Source: JAUXJB01 sp965226855
GTDB taxonomy: Bacteria > Myxococcota_A > UBA9160 > SZUA-336
DNA: 64,000 nucleotides
Assembly (NCBI GenBank): GCA_965226855.1
Contig: CBDDEE010000026.1
Location: 248,001 to 312,000, forward strand
Direction of reading: 5' to 3'
Shown here: in pieces, positions 9,821 to 18,847 of the stretch
Layout of the letters: the number at the start of each line of letters is the position of its first letter
How positions within the stretch are numbered: the first letter of the stretch is position 1
Program-made: the position numbers and the translations under genes
The notes under the pieces: generated by a model
Database searches by the model: none
Seen by the model: the letters and a program-made list of their open reading frames with translations, nothing else
What the model was told of the DNA's origin: nothing

Positions 9821-11209
9821 CTAGGTGGGCTTGGTGCTCACGAAGACGGAGTGGCCAGGTCCGGCCTGCGGGCCCACCTTGGCATCTCCGTGGATGTACT
9901 GGCGCGTCTTCGCTGGCCGGCCCAGCAGGGTCTGCCCGGCGAGCTTGGACGCCACCTGGTTCGCGATGTAGGCGCGACGGATGTCGAAGGGGTTCTCGCG
10001 CAGGAACTCCTTCCAGGGGCCGAATGTGGTGCGCGTCTGCATCATGCCTTTGACCATGCCGAGGTCGGTCAACATGCCCACGTCCTGGGCCTGGCCGACG
10101 AACATCGCTCCCGTGAGCTGATCGCCGGTCCACATGAGCTTTCGGTAAATCCGCGAAGCGGGATTCGCCATCGTCATTTCCTCGGCCGTCGTGTCCAACC
10201 AGTTGCCGTAGCTCGCGCACTGGAGGCCGCACACGTCCAGGATGTTCATCAGCAGGCTTCCGGAATAGCGCACCTCTTGGCCCGCCATGTTCGAGCCAGC
10301 GACCCGGCCGTGATCGACCGCAGTGGGTTGGATCGCGTGGATCTCGCTGTCGCGGTTGTAGTAGACGGGACCGCGGGCCACGTCGCCCGCGGCAAAGATG
10401 TCGGGGACGTTGGTCTGCAACCGATCGTTCACGGCGATGCCGTCTGCGGAAGCCTCGATGCCTGCGCCGAGCGCCAGCTCAACGTTGGGCTTGACCCCGG
10501 TGGCCACGATCACGAGCTCGGCTTCGATCGTCGCACCGTTCTCGAGCTCGACTACCTTGGTCTCGCCCTCCGAACGGATGCTCGTCACGGTGGTCCCACA
10601 GTGCACCTCGGCTCCCTTGCTCGCGAGCCAGTCCGAGACGATCGCGGCGGCCGCTGCATCCAGCATGCGCGGGAGGATCTGGGCCTCTCGCTCCACGATG
10701 GCCAGGGACCAGCCGCGCTTGTACATGGCGTTGAGCATGATGAAGCCGATGAATCCCGAGCCCACCATGACCACGCGCGGCCGGCGATCGCCGGCGAGAT
10801 CGAGAGCGTTTTGCGTGTCGGCCAGGGTCCACAGCGACTGGACACCCGGCAGATCGACGCCTGGCACGGGTAGACCCAGCGGCGTGGAACCGGTCGCAAG
10901 CAGCAGCTTGTCGAAGCGGAGATCACTTCCGTCGTCGAGCTTCAGCTCCTTCGCGTTCGCATCGATTCCAGTCACGCGGACGCCGATTCGCGGCTCGACT
11001 GCGAGCTTCTTGTAGTACGCCTCATCCGCGCTCAATGTTTGCTCGCGCGAGATCTCACCCGAGAGCCAGTAGGGCAGCGCCATGCGCGCGTGGGCGGATT
11101 CGTTGCTGATCAGCGTGATTCGCGAGTCGGCGACGTCGACCTCTCGGATCGTCTCGATCGCGTTGATGCCGGCCGGACCCCCGCCGACGATGACGTGATG
11201 AGTCGGCAT
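9821..11209 (-). CDS. aorC: NAD(P)/FAD oxidoreductase, AorC-like subunit of aldehyde oxidoreductase
   Basis: The 462-residue pyridine-nucleotide-disulfide oxidoreductase-type flavoprotein has a first dinucleotide motif HVIVGGGPAGINA at the N-terminus for FAD. A second motif, VVMVGSGFIGFIM, near residue 150 is for NAD(P)H. The FAD-phosphate region VPDIFAAGDVA lies near residue 275. It lies 4 nt downstream of the AOR catalytic gene. The gene order ferredoxin, AOR, FAD protein matches AorABC of the Aromatoleum tungsten aldehyde oxidoreductase, where AorC passes electrons to NAD+. The symbol rests on order and family, not on a database match. Confidence 0.8.
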   Translation of the reverse strand: MPTHHVIVGGGPAGINAIETIREVDVADSRITLISNESAHARMALPYWLSGEISREQTLSADEAYYKKLAVEPRIGVRVTGIDANAKELKLDDGSDLRFDKLLLATGSTPLGLPVPGVDLPGVQSLWTLADTQNALDLAGDRRPRVVMVGSGFIGFIMLNAMYKRGWSLAIVEREAQILPRMLDAAAAAIVSDWLASKGAEVHCGTTVTSIRSEGETKVVELENGATIEAELVIVATGVKPNVELALGAGIEASADGIAVNDRLQTNVPDIFAAGDVARGPVYYNRDSEIHAIQPTAVDHGRVAGSNMAGQEVRYSGSLLMNILDVCGLQCASYGNWLDTTAEEMTMANPASRIYRKLMWTGDQLTGAMFVGQAQDVGMLTDLGMVKGMMQTRTTFGPWKEFLRENPFDIRRAYIANQVASKLAGQTLLGRPAKTRQYIHGDAKVGPQAGPGHSVFVSTKPT

Positions 11210-11213
11210 AACG

Positions 11214-13052
11214 CTAGCCGAGAGACGACAGGCCGAGCTCGGCCAGCTTGTCCTGCGACGGCACGCCGTCGGCGTCCCAGCCCCGCGTCCGATAGTAGTC
11301 GGTGAGCATGGCCTCGAGGTTTACCGTCACCCCGGCCGACGGACCTTCTTTGAAGGGCTCTTCGAGATAGCGCTTGGGGACGGAGTCGTCCGCCCTTGTC
11401 AGGCCGGCCTTCAGATTCCAGAGCTTCTCCAGGTTCCACGTCCGCTCGCCAATCTTGACGAAGTCGTCCGGCGTGAAGGACACGCCGGTAGCGGCCGCCG
11501 TCAGCACCGCCATCTCCTCCAGCGCCCCACCCGTGCCGGCGGCAAACGAGCAGACCCCCGTGCTGTCGTAGACGGTAGTCCGATTCTGCTCGTTCGCGAC
11601 CCACTCACCCTTGCCGTCGGGCGTGTGCGGGTCGTACTCGCCCGAGGACTCGATCCCGGGAGTCCAGGCGCGGAGGTGGCAGCCACCCCGATTGCAGGTA
11701 GCGTATGCGACGCCCATGCCCTGGAATCCGCGCGCATCGTACGCGGGGTATTCCTGGCCTTTGGAACCTATGAACACCTCGGGATGCTCAAACTTGGCGC
11801 CCATTCGCTTGGAGCCCTCGGCGAGCTCGTCACCGAAGCCCTCTCGATACGCCGTCGCCTCGACCATTCGCACCAGCGCCTTGCTCGAGCCAAACCGGAG
11901 CGGAAGCTCGACCTGGTCGTCGCCGACCACGCCACGCTCATAGAGCTCCATCGCAGCAGCCAGGGTTGCACCCATCGAGATCGGATCCATGCCCAGGTCG
12001 TTACAGAGCCAGTTGGCCATCAAGACCGCATCGAGATCCCCTACGCCGCAATCGGCCCCTAGCCCCCAGGCGGCCTCGTACTCGGGGCCCTCGCCCGCGT
12101 TCTTCCAGTTGCGCGGGTGCATGTTGACCATGTACTCGTCAGCGCCTTCGCCCAGGCGGCAGACGCGGCCGCACGCGATCGTGCAGGCAAAGCACGCTTT
12201 GTTCGTCACCATGCGCGTCTCCGCGATGGAATTGCCGTTGAGGTTCTCCGCCTCTTCGAACTGACCCGAGGTCGCGTTGCGGGTGGGCAGCGCGCCGAAC
12301 TCATTCGTGAGGTCGATGATCGCCGCGGTGCCCAGCTCGGTGAAGCCCTGACGAGCCTCGCTGCCCGCCATCTCGGCACGGACCTTCCAGAGCTGGCGCA
12401 GGAAGGGCTCCGGTTTCGCGAGCTGTACGCCCCCCGTCCCTCGCACGGCGATGGCCTTGAGGTTTTTGGAGCCCATCACGGCGCCCACACCGCTACGTCC
12501 GGCCGCCCGGTGCTTGTCGTTCATGATGCAGGCGAAGCGGACTCGCTTCTCACCCGCCGGTCCGATGCAGGCGACCCGAAGCTGCGGGATCCCGAGCTGT
12601 TCGCGCAGGCCATCCTCCGTCTCGAAGACGCCCTTGCCCCAGAAGGCGCTCGCGTCGCGCAGCTCCACCACGTCGTCGTAGATGTAGAGGTAGCTCGGCC
12701 TCGGTGCTGCGCCCTCGAGGATCAGCATGTCGTAGCCTGCGAACTTGAGCTCCGGTCCCCAGTGACCGCCCGAGTTCGACGTGGTGATGGCGTTCGTCAG
12801 CGCTCCCTTGGTCACCACCATGTAGCGGGCTCCGCAGGGGGCCGGCGTACCGGTGAGGGGGCCCGTCACGAACAGGAGCTTGTTCTCCGGCGAGAGCGGA
12901 TCCACGGTCGGGTCCAGCTCCTCGTACAGATAGCGATCCCCGAGGCCGCGACCTCCCACGTACTCCACCAGCCACTCGCGCGGGATGTCCTCGGTCTGGA
13001 TCGAGCCATCCGTCAGGTTCACTCGCAGCGCTTTGCCGGTCCAACCTCCCAT
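11214..13052 (-). CDS. aorB: Tungsten aldehyde:ferredoxin oxidoreductase, catalytic subunit
   Basis: The 612-residue AOR-family protein starts MGGWTGKALRVNL and has YVGGRGLGDRYLYEE, GARYMVVTKGALTNAITTSNSGG and GAVMGSKNLKAIAVRG, as in family members that bind a bis-pterin tungsten cofactor. The [4Fe-4S] cysteines are in NKACFACTIACGR, with the late cysteine in DSTGVCSF. It oxidises aldehydes to acids at low potential. The ATG overlaps the ferredoxin stop (TGATG), so translation is coupled. The frame extends upstream to 13361, but that part only overlaps the ferredoxin gene. Together with the divergent alcohol dehydrogenase it could convert alcohols to acids. Confidence 0.9.
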   Translation of the reverse strand: MGGWTGKALRVNLTDGSIQTEDIPREWLVEYVGGRGLGDRYLYEELDPTVDPLSPENKLLFVTGPLTGTPAPCGARYMVVTKGALTNAITTSNSGGHWGPELKFAGYDMLILEGAAPRPSYLYIYDDVVELRDASAFWGKGVFETEDGLREQLGIPQLRVACIGPAGEKRVRFACIMNDKHRAAGRSGVGAVMGSKNLKAIAVRGTGGVQLAKPEPFLRQLWKVRAEMAGSEARQGFTELGTAAIIDLTNEFGALPTRNATSGQFEEAENLNGNSIAETRMVTNKACFACTIACGRVCRLGEGADEYMVNMHPRNWKNAGEGPEYEAAWGLGADCGVGDLDAVLMANWLCNDLGMDPISMGATLAAAMELYERGVVGDDQVELPLRFGSSKALVRMVEATAYREGFGDELAEGSKRMGAKFEHPEVFIGSKGQEYPAYDARGFQGMGVAYATCNRGGCHLRAWTPGIESSGEYDPHTPDGKGEWVANEQNRTTVYDSTGVCSFAAGTGGALEEMAVLTAAATGVSFTPDDFVKIGERTWNLEKLWNLKAGLTRADDSVPKRYLEEPFKEGPSAGVTVNLEAMLTDYYRTRGWDADGVPSQDKLAELGLSSLG

Positions 13053-13540
13053 CACTCTTCTCCCTTGGCGGCGTTGCGGTAGTTCGTGTCCACGTCCTGG
13101 GCCCATGGACCGAACCAGGCGCCCACCTCGTCCTGGTCCGAGAATTTGATCGCGGCTGTCGGACAGGCCTTGGCACAGGCCGGGTCCCCACCGCACAGGT
13201 TGCACTTCGCAGCCTTGCCGGTGTGCGGAAGTGTGTACACCGTTCCGAACGGGCAGGCGAGCGTACAGAGGTGGCAGCCGATGCAGACCTCGCTCATCAC
13301 GACCTTGGCCTGGGTTTCTGGGTCGATCGCGATTGCGTTGACCGGACAGGCGTTCATGCACCAGGCCTCGTCACACTGCACGCAGGTGTAGGGCGCGTAG
13401 CTCGCCTCCTCGTCGAACACGTTGACGCGGATCAGGCTGTGCGCTGGCTGAAAGGTGCCAGTCTGTACCCAGGAGCAGGCGAGCTCGCACTGCATGCAGC
13501 CGGTGCAGAGCTGGGGGACGATTTCGAGAGCTTTCGCCAT
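13052..13540 (-). CDS. aorA: Four-cluster ferredoxin subunit of aldehyde oxidoreductase
   Basis: The 162-residue polyferredoxin has four cysteine groups: CTGCMQCELAC, CVQCDEAWCMNACPV, CIGCHLCTLACPF and CNLCGGDPACAKACPT. These could hold four [4Fe-4S] clusters, as in AorA-type electron wires. It is the first gene of the operon and overlaps the catalytic subunit start by one base. It probably shuttles electrons between the tungsten site and the FAD subunit. A purine-rich motif lies just upstream of its ATG. Confidence 0.9.
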   Translation of the reverse strand: MAKALEIVPQLCTGCMQCELACSWVQTGTFQPAHSLIRVNVFDEEASYAPYTCVQCDEAWCMNACPVNAIAIDPETQAKVVMSEVCIGCHLCTLACPFGTVYTLPHTGKAAKCNLCGGDPACAKACPTAAIKFSDQDEVGAWFGPWAQDVDTNYRNAAKGEE

Positions 13541-13729
13541 CTCGGCCTCCTTGACGCTTCTTTCATATCATGCAGCAAAGAGCGGATTTCTTGAACTGTT
13601 TTCGGACCCGTCGGATCGGGACCTCGAGACTGGGGCGATATTACAGCGAATCAGCCCCCAGAGTCCCGTCCCACTGGAGGCGGGCAGCTTGGTATGCTGG
13701 CAGCAACGCAACCCTGAGGAGGTCCCCCC

Positions 13730-14815
13730 GTGAAGGCAGCCATTTTTGAGGAGCCGAACAAGCCGCTCTCGATCGAAGACATCGACATCATCGATCCGCG
13801 CCCCAATGAGGTGCTGGTCCGAACCGTCTGCAGTGGGGTCTGCCACTCCGACCTGCACTTCGTGGACGGGCTCTGGAGCCTGCCGATGCCGACCGTGCTC
13901 GGACACGAGGCGGCTGGCGTGGTCGAGAAGGTGGGCGACCAGGTCAGCTACGTGAAGCCGGGCGACCGGGTGATCATGTCGTTCCGGCCGTTCTGCGGCT
14001 CGTGTTACTACTGCCTGGGGGGTCGACCGAACCTGTGTAGCGACCAGTCCCAGAACGCCCTGGCGGCTTCGCGCCTCTCGCGCAACGGCAAGCCGATCCT
14101 CCAGTTCGGGAACGTGGGCTCGTTCGCGGAGTACATGATCACGACCGAGACCGGGGTCGTGAAGATCCCAGACGACATGCCCATGGCCGAGGCGGCCCTC
14201 ATCGGTTGCGGCGTGATGACCGGTGTGGGTGCGGCGCTCTACACGGCCAAGGTGCCCGGGGGCGCGAGTGTGGCGGTGATCGGCTGCGGCGGCATCGGGC
14301 TCAATATCATCCAGGGCTGCCGGCTAGCGGGCGCGGGGCAGATCATCGCGATCGACGTCGTCCCGTCGAAGCTGGAGCTGGCAACTCGCTTTGGCGCGAC
14401 CCATACGCTCGACGCGAACGCTGTCGACCTGCGCGAGGCGGTGCGCGAGCTCTCCGAGGGAGCGGGCGTCGAGTACGCCTTCGAGGCCATCGGCAACACG
14501 GACTGCGCGCGCCAGGCGTTCGACATCACGCGACCGGGCGGAACGGCCGTGATCGTGGGCATGATGCCGCAGGGCTCGGAGATCAAGGTGCCGGGTCCCG
14601 CCTTCCTGCAGGAGAAGAAGATGATCGGCTGCATGTACGGCAGCACCCGGTTTCGCGAGCACATGCCCAAGCTGATCGGGCTATTCCTGCAAGGTAAGCT
14701 CGACCTGACGAGCCTCGTCAGCAGGCGGCTCGAGCTCGGGGGCGTGAACGAGGCCTTCCGGGCCATGAAGGCAGGCGAGGTTGCCCGCTCCGTCCTCGAC
14801 ATCAGCAGCCCATAA
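13730..14815 (+). CDS. Zinc-dependent alcohol dehydrogenase (MDR superfamily, class III-like)
   Basis: The 361-residue medium-chain dehydrogenase has catalytic zinc ligands in GVCHSDLH and GHEAAGVVE. The structural zinc cluster is CGSCYYCLGGRPNLC, and the NAD-binding motif is VAVIGCGGIGLN near residue 180. It interconverts alcohols and aldehydes with NAD(H). GTG at 13730 is preceded by GAGGAGG at 13716-13722. It is divergent from the aldehyde oxidoreductase operon, and the 189-nt gap between them probably holds both promoters. A joint alcohol-to-acid route is an inference. Confidence 0.9.
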   Translation: MKAAIFEEPNKPLSIEDIDIIDPRPNEVLVRTVCSGVCHSDLHFVDGLWSLPMPTVLGHEAAGVVEKVGDQVSYVKPGDRVIMSFRPFCGSCYYCLGGRPNLCSDQSQNALAASRLSRNGKPILQFGNVGSFAEYMITTETGVVKIPDDMPMAEAALIGCGVMTGVGAALYTAKVPGGASVAVIGCGGIGLNIIQGCRLAGAGQIIAIDVVPSKLELATRFGATHTLDANAVDLREAVRELSEGAGVEYAFEAIGNTDCARQAFDITRPGGTAVIVGMMPQGSEIKVPGPAFLQEKKMIGCMYGSTRFREHMPKLIGLFLQGKLDLTSLVSRRLELGGVNEAFRAMKAGEVARSVLDISSP

Positions 14816-14825
14816 GAGAGGTCGA

Positions 14826-15892
14826 ATGGCCCGAACCATCACCCTGATCGACACGGAGCCGACGACCGGGACCCGGAGCTTCGAGCTGCTGGCCGAGGTC
14901 GCTAGTGGGTCGTTCAGGCTCCCGCGCTCGGCCGTCCGGGAAGCACTCGGCTGGGAGCTGAAGCCCGAGGGACTCTGCCGCGCGGCGGTCTGCGTGCCCG
15001 TCACCGATACTGCGAGCCTCGGCGATGGGGAGAGCCTCGACCTCGAGGCACTCGCCGCTGCTCTCGGCCGCCCGTTGGCCCTGGACGCCGATGAGGGCGT
15101 CGCGGTGATCGGGGCGGCGGCCGCCGATCGTGGAGCCAGCCTGGCCAGCCTCGAGCTCCCGACTTCACGCTCCCGGACCTCTCGGGCAAGCTGCACACTT
15201 TGTCGGACCACCGCGACAAGAAGGTGCTCCTCGTCGTCTACGCATCCTGGTGAGGTTGCCGCGAAGACCTGCCGGTCTGGCAGGGGCTGTACGAGGAGCT
15301 CGGTGGTCAGGGCTTCGTGCCGTTCACCGTGGCACTCGACCGCCGCGTAGACGATCCCCGCGAGTTCATCGAGAGGGCGTCGCCAACGCATCCGAGCGTG
15401 ATCGACACGGAGCATGTCGTCGCCGATCTCTATAACATCGTGAACGTGCCCACGATCGTGTGGATCGACGAGCAGGGCACCATCTGTCGTCCCCACGACG
15501 GACAGTTCGGTACCGACACGTTCACGGAATACACCGGCAAGCGCTCGGGTCCGTACCTGGAGATGATCCGGGCCTGGGTCCGCGACGGTGCGGGAGCCCT
15601 CTCATCCGACGAGGTTCGGCGCTACCAGCCACAACCGGATCCCGGGGGCCAGAGAGCGCGTGCCGAGTGGAACCTTGCCTGGTGGCTCAAGCAGGAGGGG
15701 CGTGGGGAGGCGGCCGAACGCCACTTCGAGCGAGCATGTGAGCTCGGCTCAAAGGATTGGACGATCCGGCGCGGGTCCATGCCGATCCGCGGGCAAGATC
15801 CCTTCGGCCCAGACTTCTTCGCCCTCGCAGCGGAGGGCGCCCCGCGCTACGCGCTCGAACAGGTCACCCCGACCCGCGTCTCGAGCCAGTAG
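14826..15892 (+). CDS. Thioredoxin-fold (TlpA/redoxin-like) selenoprotein, Sec in WUGC; one frameshift
   Basis: The N-terminal region of about 110 residues is of unknown type. It is followed by a redoxin domain: DFTLPDLSGKLHTLSDH, LLVVYASWUGCREDLPVW, VPTIVWIDEQG and a C-terminal TPR-like tail. The UGA is at 15251-15253, where thioredoxin-fold proteins have the redox cysteine after Trp. The motif UGC keeps a Cys two residues later, giving a possible selenenyl-sulfide. The frame changes at about 15160: GAGCTCCCGACTTC lacks one C compared with the frame needed for LPDFTLPD. Corrected, Sec is residue 143 of about 355. It starts 10 nt after the alcohol dehydrogenase stop, so is probably co-transcribed. 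Function as a thiol peroxidase or reductase is inferred. Confidence 0.8.
15251..15284 (+). promoter_or_regulatory. Putative bacterial SECIS of the redoxin selenoprotein
   Basis: CCTGCC (15268-15273) and GGCAGG (15279-15284) form a perfect 6-bp stem closing a GGTCT loop that begins 20 nt after the UGA. A loop opening with G residues is typical of bSECIS elements. Confidence 0.7.
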
Positions 15893-15901
15893 CCCCAGAG
15901 A

Positions 15902-15930
15902 CCGGAACTTAAGGACCGTCCCCAAGTTCA
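15902..15930. repeat. REP-like interspersed repeat
   Basis: This copy contains the complement of the recurring core GAACTTGGGGACGGTCCTTA. It overlaps the stop codon of the small cupin gene and probably truncated it. Related copies lie at 27335-27391, 38278-38303, 38763-38781, 38864-38892 and 40405-40430. Confidence 0.7.
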
Positions 15931-16152
15931 GACGCCGGTCAGCATGATGCAGAGCTGGCGGGTCGGCGCGTTGTGCCAGTCCTGGAACATGCCTGGCTGG
16001 GCTTCATAGACGCGGACCGCCGGGGAGGCGAAGGCCTCGCTGAAGCGTAGCTCGTTCCCCCAGGCGTCCGTCATTCTTCTCTCGAGCGGGACGTCGAACT
16101 CATCGAAGGCCGATCCGCCGTCTGCCGTGGTATAGAACCGAGTCACGTGCAT
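15928..16152 (-). pseudogene. Cupin-type protein, truncated
   Basis: The 74-residue remnant reads like the first half of a small cupin: MHVTRFYTTADG at the start and FQDWHNAPTRQLCIMLTGV at the end. The DWHNAPxRQ region precedes the second beta-strand motif in full-length relatives. The reading frame stops inside a REP-like repeat at 15902-15930, so the second half of the barrel is missing. Confidence 0.6.
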
Positions 16153-16227
16153 GTGAGCTCCTTGCTGTGTGACGAATGATGGCCCGGTCGCGGGCTAGAA
16201 TGAGGGAACTGAAGAGGGAGAAAACTC

Positions 16228-17028
16228 ATGAGCAGGCTCCAGGGCAAGGTCGCGATCGTGACGGGGGCGGCCTCGGGGATTGGCGAGGGAACCGCCCGAC
16301 GCTTCGCCGAAGAGGGTGCGCGGCTCGTGATCTGCGACGTGCAGGGAGACAAGCTCGAGGACGTCGCGGCGAGCATAAACGACGCGCGGGGGGAGAAGAT
16401 CTGCGCCGCCGTGGTCGCGGACGTCTCCAAGGCTCCCGACGTCGAAGGCGTCTGCCAGCAGGCGGCCGAGCGCTTCGGGGGCCTGGACATCATGTACAAC
16501 AACGCCGGCATTGGACGGAGAGAGGGTAACGTCCGCGACTGTCCCGAAGAGATCTACGACCGGATCATGGCGATCAACCTGAAAGGTGTCTGGCTCGGCA
16601 TGAAGTACTCCATTCCCCTGCTCGAACAGCGGGGAGGCGGCTCGATCATCTCCACCGCGTCGATCGCGGGTCTTTCCGGGCTCTCCGGCATCGCTGCGTA
16701 CTGCGCCTCCAAGGGCGGCGTGATTGCCATGACCCGCGCCGCTGCGGGCGAGTGGGCCGCCAAGCGGATCCGCATCAACTGTATTTGTCCGGGCGGCATC
16801 GCGACATCCATCGCCGCAGCAGATCCCGAAACCGTGCGAGCAAACATTGCCCGCATCCACCCGGTCGGTCGCAGCGGCGAGCCCATCGACATCGCCAACG
16901 CCGCACTGTGGCTGGCGAGCGATGAGTCCACGCTCGTCACGGGACAGGCCATCGTCGTCGATGGCGGCTGGATTGGTGCGGACCGCCGCTACGACGAGAT
17001 GACCAACGCCGACTGGACGAAGGTCTGA
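16228..17028 (+). CDS. Short-chain dehydrogenase/reductase (SDR)
   Basis: The 266-residue classical SDR has a cofactor motif TGAASGIGEG at residues 12-21, NNAG at about residue 92, and the active-site set S (TASIAG), Y-x-x-x-K (YCASKGG). The C-terminal part VTGQAIVVDGGW is the usual substrate-loop end. It oxidises or reduces a hydroxy/keto group with NAD(P). AGGGAG lies just upstream of the ATG. Clustered with a GST and an amidohydrolase on the same strand; substrate unknown. Confidence 0.9.
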   Translation: MSRLQGKVAIVTGAASGIGEGTARRFAEEGARLVICDVQGDKLEDVAASINDARGEKICAAVVADVSKAPDVEGVCQQAAERFGGLDIMYNNAGIGRREGNVRDCPEEIYDRIMAINLKGVWLGMKYSIPLLEQRGGGSIISTASIAGLSGLSGIAAYCASKGGVIAMTRAAAGEWAAKRIRINCICPGGIATSIAAADPETVRANIARIHPVGRSGEPIDIANAALWLASDESTLVTGQAIVVDGGWIGADRRYDEMTNADWTKV

Positions 17029-17068
17029 GCGTGCATAGTAGGTCTCCAGAGCTGGTATGGTATCGGGT

Positions 17069-17671
17069 ATGAAACTCCACGGTACCTCTCAAGGACGTTC
17101 GCTCCGCTCGCTCTGGCTGCTCGAGGAGCTCGGAGTCGAGTACGAACACAATCCGATCGACTCCCAGGAAGGCGCGAAGCAGCCCGAGCATCTGGCGCTC
17201 AACGCCAACGGGAAGATCCCCGCGCTCGAAGACGACGGGCTCGTGCTTTTCGAGTCGATGGCCATCAACCTGTACCTCGCCCGCAAGTACGAGGCCGGCC
17301 TGCAACCCAAAGGCGCCGAAGACGATGCGCGCGCCCTACAGTGGAGCGTGTGGGCCATGACGGAGATCGAGCCGCCATTGGTCGTCATTCTGCGCAACGG
17401 CAGGATAGCCCCCGAGGGCGAGCGCAACGAGGCGGCCGCAAAGGAGGGCGAGGCACAGCTCCAGCAGCCGCTCGGCGTCCTGAACGACGCGCTAGATGGA
17501 CGGCCCTATCTGCTCGGGGCGGACTTCAGCGTCGCCGATCTCAACGTGGCGTCGGTGCTGAGCTGGGTACGCTTCCTGAAGGTCGACCTCTCCGGCTATC
17601 CGAACGTAGAGCGCTGGTTCCGGGAGTGCACGTCGCGACCCGCCCTCAAGAAGGCTCAGTCCCTACCCTGA
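17069..17671 (+). CDS. Glutathione S-transferase-like protein
   Basis: The 200-residue protein has an N-terminal thioredoxin-like GST domain (MKLHGTSQGRSLRSLWLLEE, GKIPALEDDG, LFESMAINLYLA). An all-helical C-terminal domain follows, with FSVADLNVASVLSW. The serine-bearing start suggests conjugation or reductive chemistry on electrophiles. The start at 17069 matches the usual beginning of the fold; an ATG at 17057 adds four residues. It lies 40 nt after the SDR and is likely in the same operon. Confidence 0.85.
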   Translation: MKLHGTSQGRSLRSLWLLEELGVEYEHNPIDSQEGAKQPEHLALNANGKIPALEDDGLVLFESMAINLYLARKYEAGLQPKGAEDDARALQWSVWAMTEIEPPLVVILRNGRIAPEGERNEAAAKEGEAQLQQPLGVLNDALDGRPYLLGADFSVADLNVASVLSWVRFLKVDLSGYPNVERWFRECTSRPALKKAQSLP

Positions 17672-17696
17672 GGTCGCTCTAGGACTAGGAGCCCAC

Positions 17697-18830
17697 ATGC
17701 AGCTACCGTACGAGAACGTCATCGACGCGGACGGCCACATCCTCGAGCCACCTGACCTATGGGAGCGCTACATCGACCCCCCACTGCGCGATCGGGCGTT
17801 TCGGGTCCGCGAGCACGACGGGCGCGAGGTGATCGAGATGGACGGTAAACGATCCCGCTTCTTCGACTTCCGGGAGCTCAACACCCTGGGCGCAATGGGC
17901 AAGGCCAGCGAGGAGCTCGAGGAGATGATGGACGGCCACTACCCGGACAACGCTCCGTTCGGCTCGGCCGATCCCAAGGAGCGGCTCGCGCTGCTGGATC
18001 GAGAGGGGCTCGCCAAGGCCATCCTCTACCCCAGTCTCGGACTGGTCTGGGAGTGCGAGCTGGAGGATCCGGAGCTCCATATGGCCTACGCACGCGCCTA
18101 CAACCGCTGGATCTGCGAGTTCTGCAGCGACACCGGCGGTCGGCTGGTCGCGATCGCGCACATCTCGTTGGCCGAGCCGGTCGAGGCTGCCGCCGAGCTG
18201 GAGCGCTCCGTGCGGGCGGGCGCAAAGGGCGCCTTCCTGTCGCCCTATACCCTGACGCGTATTCCCCACGCCCATCCCGACCACGACGTCTTCTGGGCCA
18301 GGGCGCAGGATCTCGACGTTCCCGTCGCTATCCACCCGATGAACGAGCACCCCAAGATCCGCACCTACCAGCGCTTCGACGGCATGAAGCAAGCCCGCTG
18401 GATGCAGAACGCGCTCGGCATGCAGGGCCCTCAACAGGCCTTTTACGGCCTCTTCCAGTGGGGACTCTTCGACCGCTTCCCGAGGGTCAAGGCGGTGCTG
18501 CTCGAATCCGGCGCCGGCTGGATCGGCGCCTCCCTCGACCGCGTGGACGCAACGTACGAGACCACACTCGGTGAGAACGTGCCGCTCAAGGAGAAGCCGA
18601 GCTTCTACTTCAGGCGGCAGTGCTGGATCTCGGGAGATCCCGATGAGACGGCTCTCCCGCTCATCATGGATCACGTAGGCAGCGACCGTTTCTTCTGGGC
18701 CACCGACTTCCCGCACATCGATCACCCCGAAAACTACATCGACGCGCTCGGACGCCTCGTGTCCGGGCTCTCGGAGAACTCGGGCCGAAACATCCTCGGC
18801 GACGCGGCCACGGCGGCTTACGGTCTCTAA
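17697..18830 (+). CDS. Amidohydrolase family protein (TIM-barrel metal-dependent hydrolase/decarboxylase)
   Basis: The 377-residue protein has the metal-binding start DADGHILEPPDLW and a mid-barrel His in VAIHPMNEH. The late FFWATDFPHIDHPE holds the catalytic Asp/His region. It belongs to the amidohydrolase-2 group, which contains decarboxylases and hydrolases of aromatic-ring cleavage routes. A paralog on the other strand at 56694-57878 shares the same architecture. Follows the GST by 25 nt. Substrate unknown. Confidence 0.88.
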   Translation: MQLPYENVIDADGHILEPPDLWERYIDPPLRDRAFRVREHDGREVIEMDGKRSRFFDFRELNTLGAMGKASEELEEMMDGHYPDNAPFGSADPKERLALLDREGLAKAILYPSLGLVWECELEDPELHMAYARAYNRWICEFCSDTGGRLVAIAHISLAEPVEAAAELERSVRAGAKGAFLSPYTLTRIPHAHPDHDVFWARAQDLDVPVAIHPMNEHPKIRTYQRFDGMKQARWMQNALGMQGPQQAFYGLFQWGLFDRFPRVKAVLLESGAGWIGASLDRVDATYETTLGENVPLKEKPSFYFRRQCWISGDPDETALPLIMDHVGSDRFFWATDFPHIDHPENYIDALGRLVSGLSENSGRNILGDAATAAYGL

Positions 18831-18847
18831 CGCGACGGTGCGCGCAT

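Noticed and set aside
12117..13082. A 321-codon plus-strand frame opposite the aldehyde oxidoreductase
   Set aside because: Shadow of the AOR gene; no motifs, and the real gene is unambiguous.
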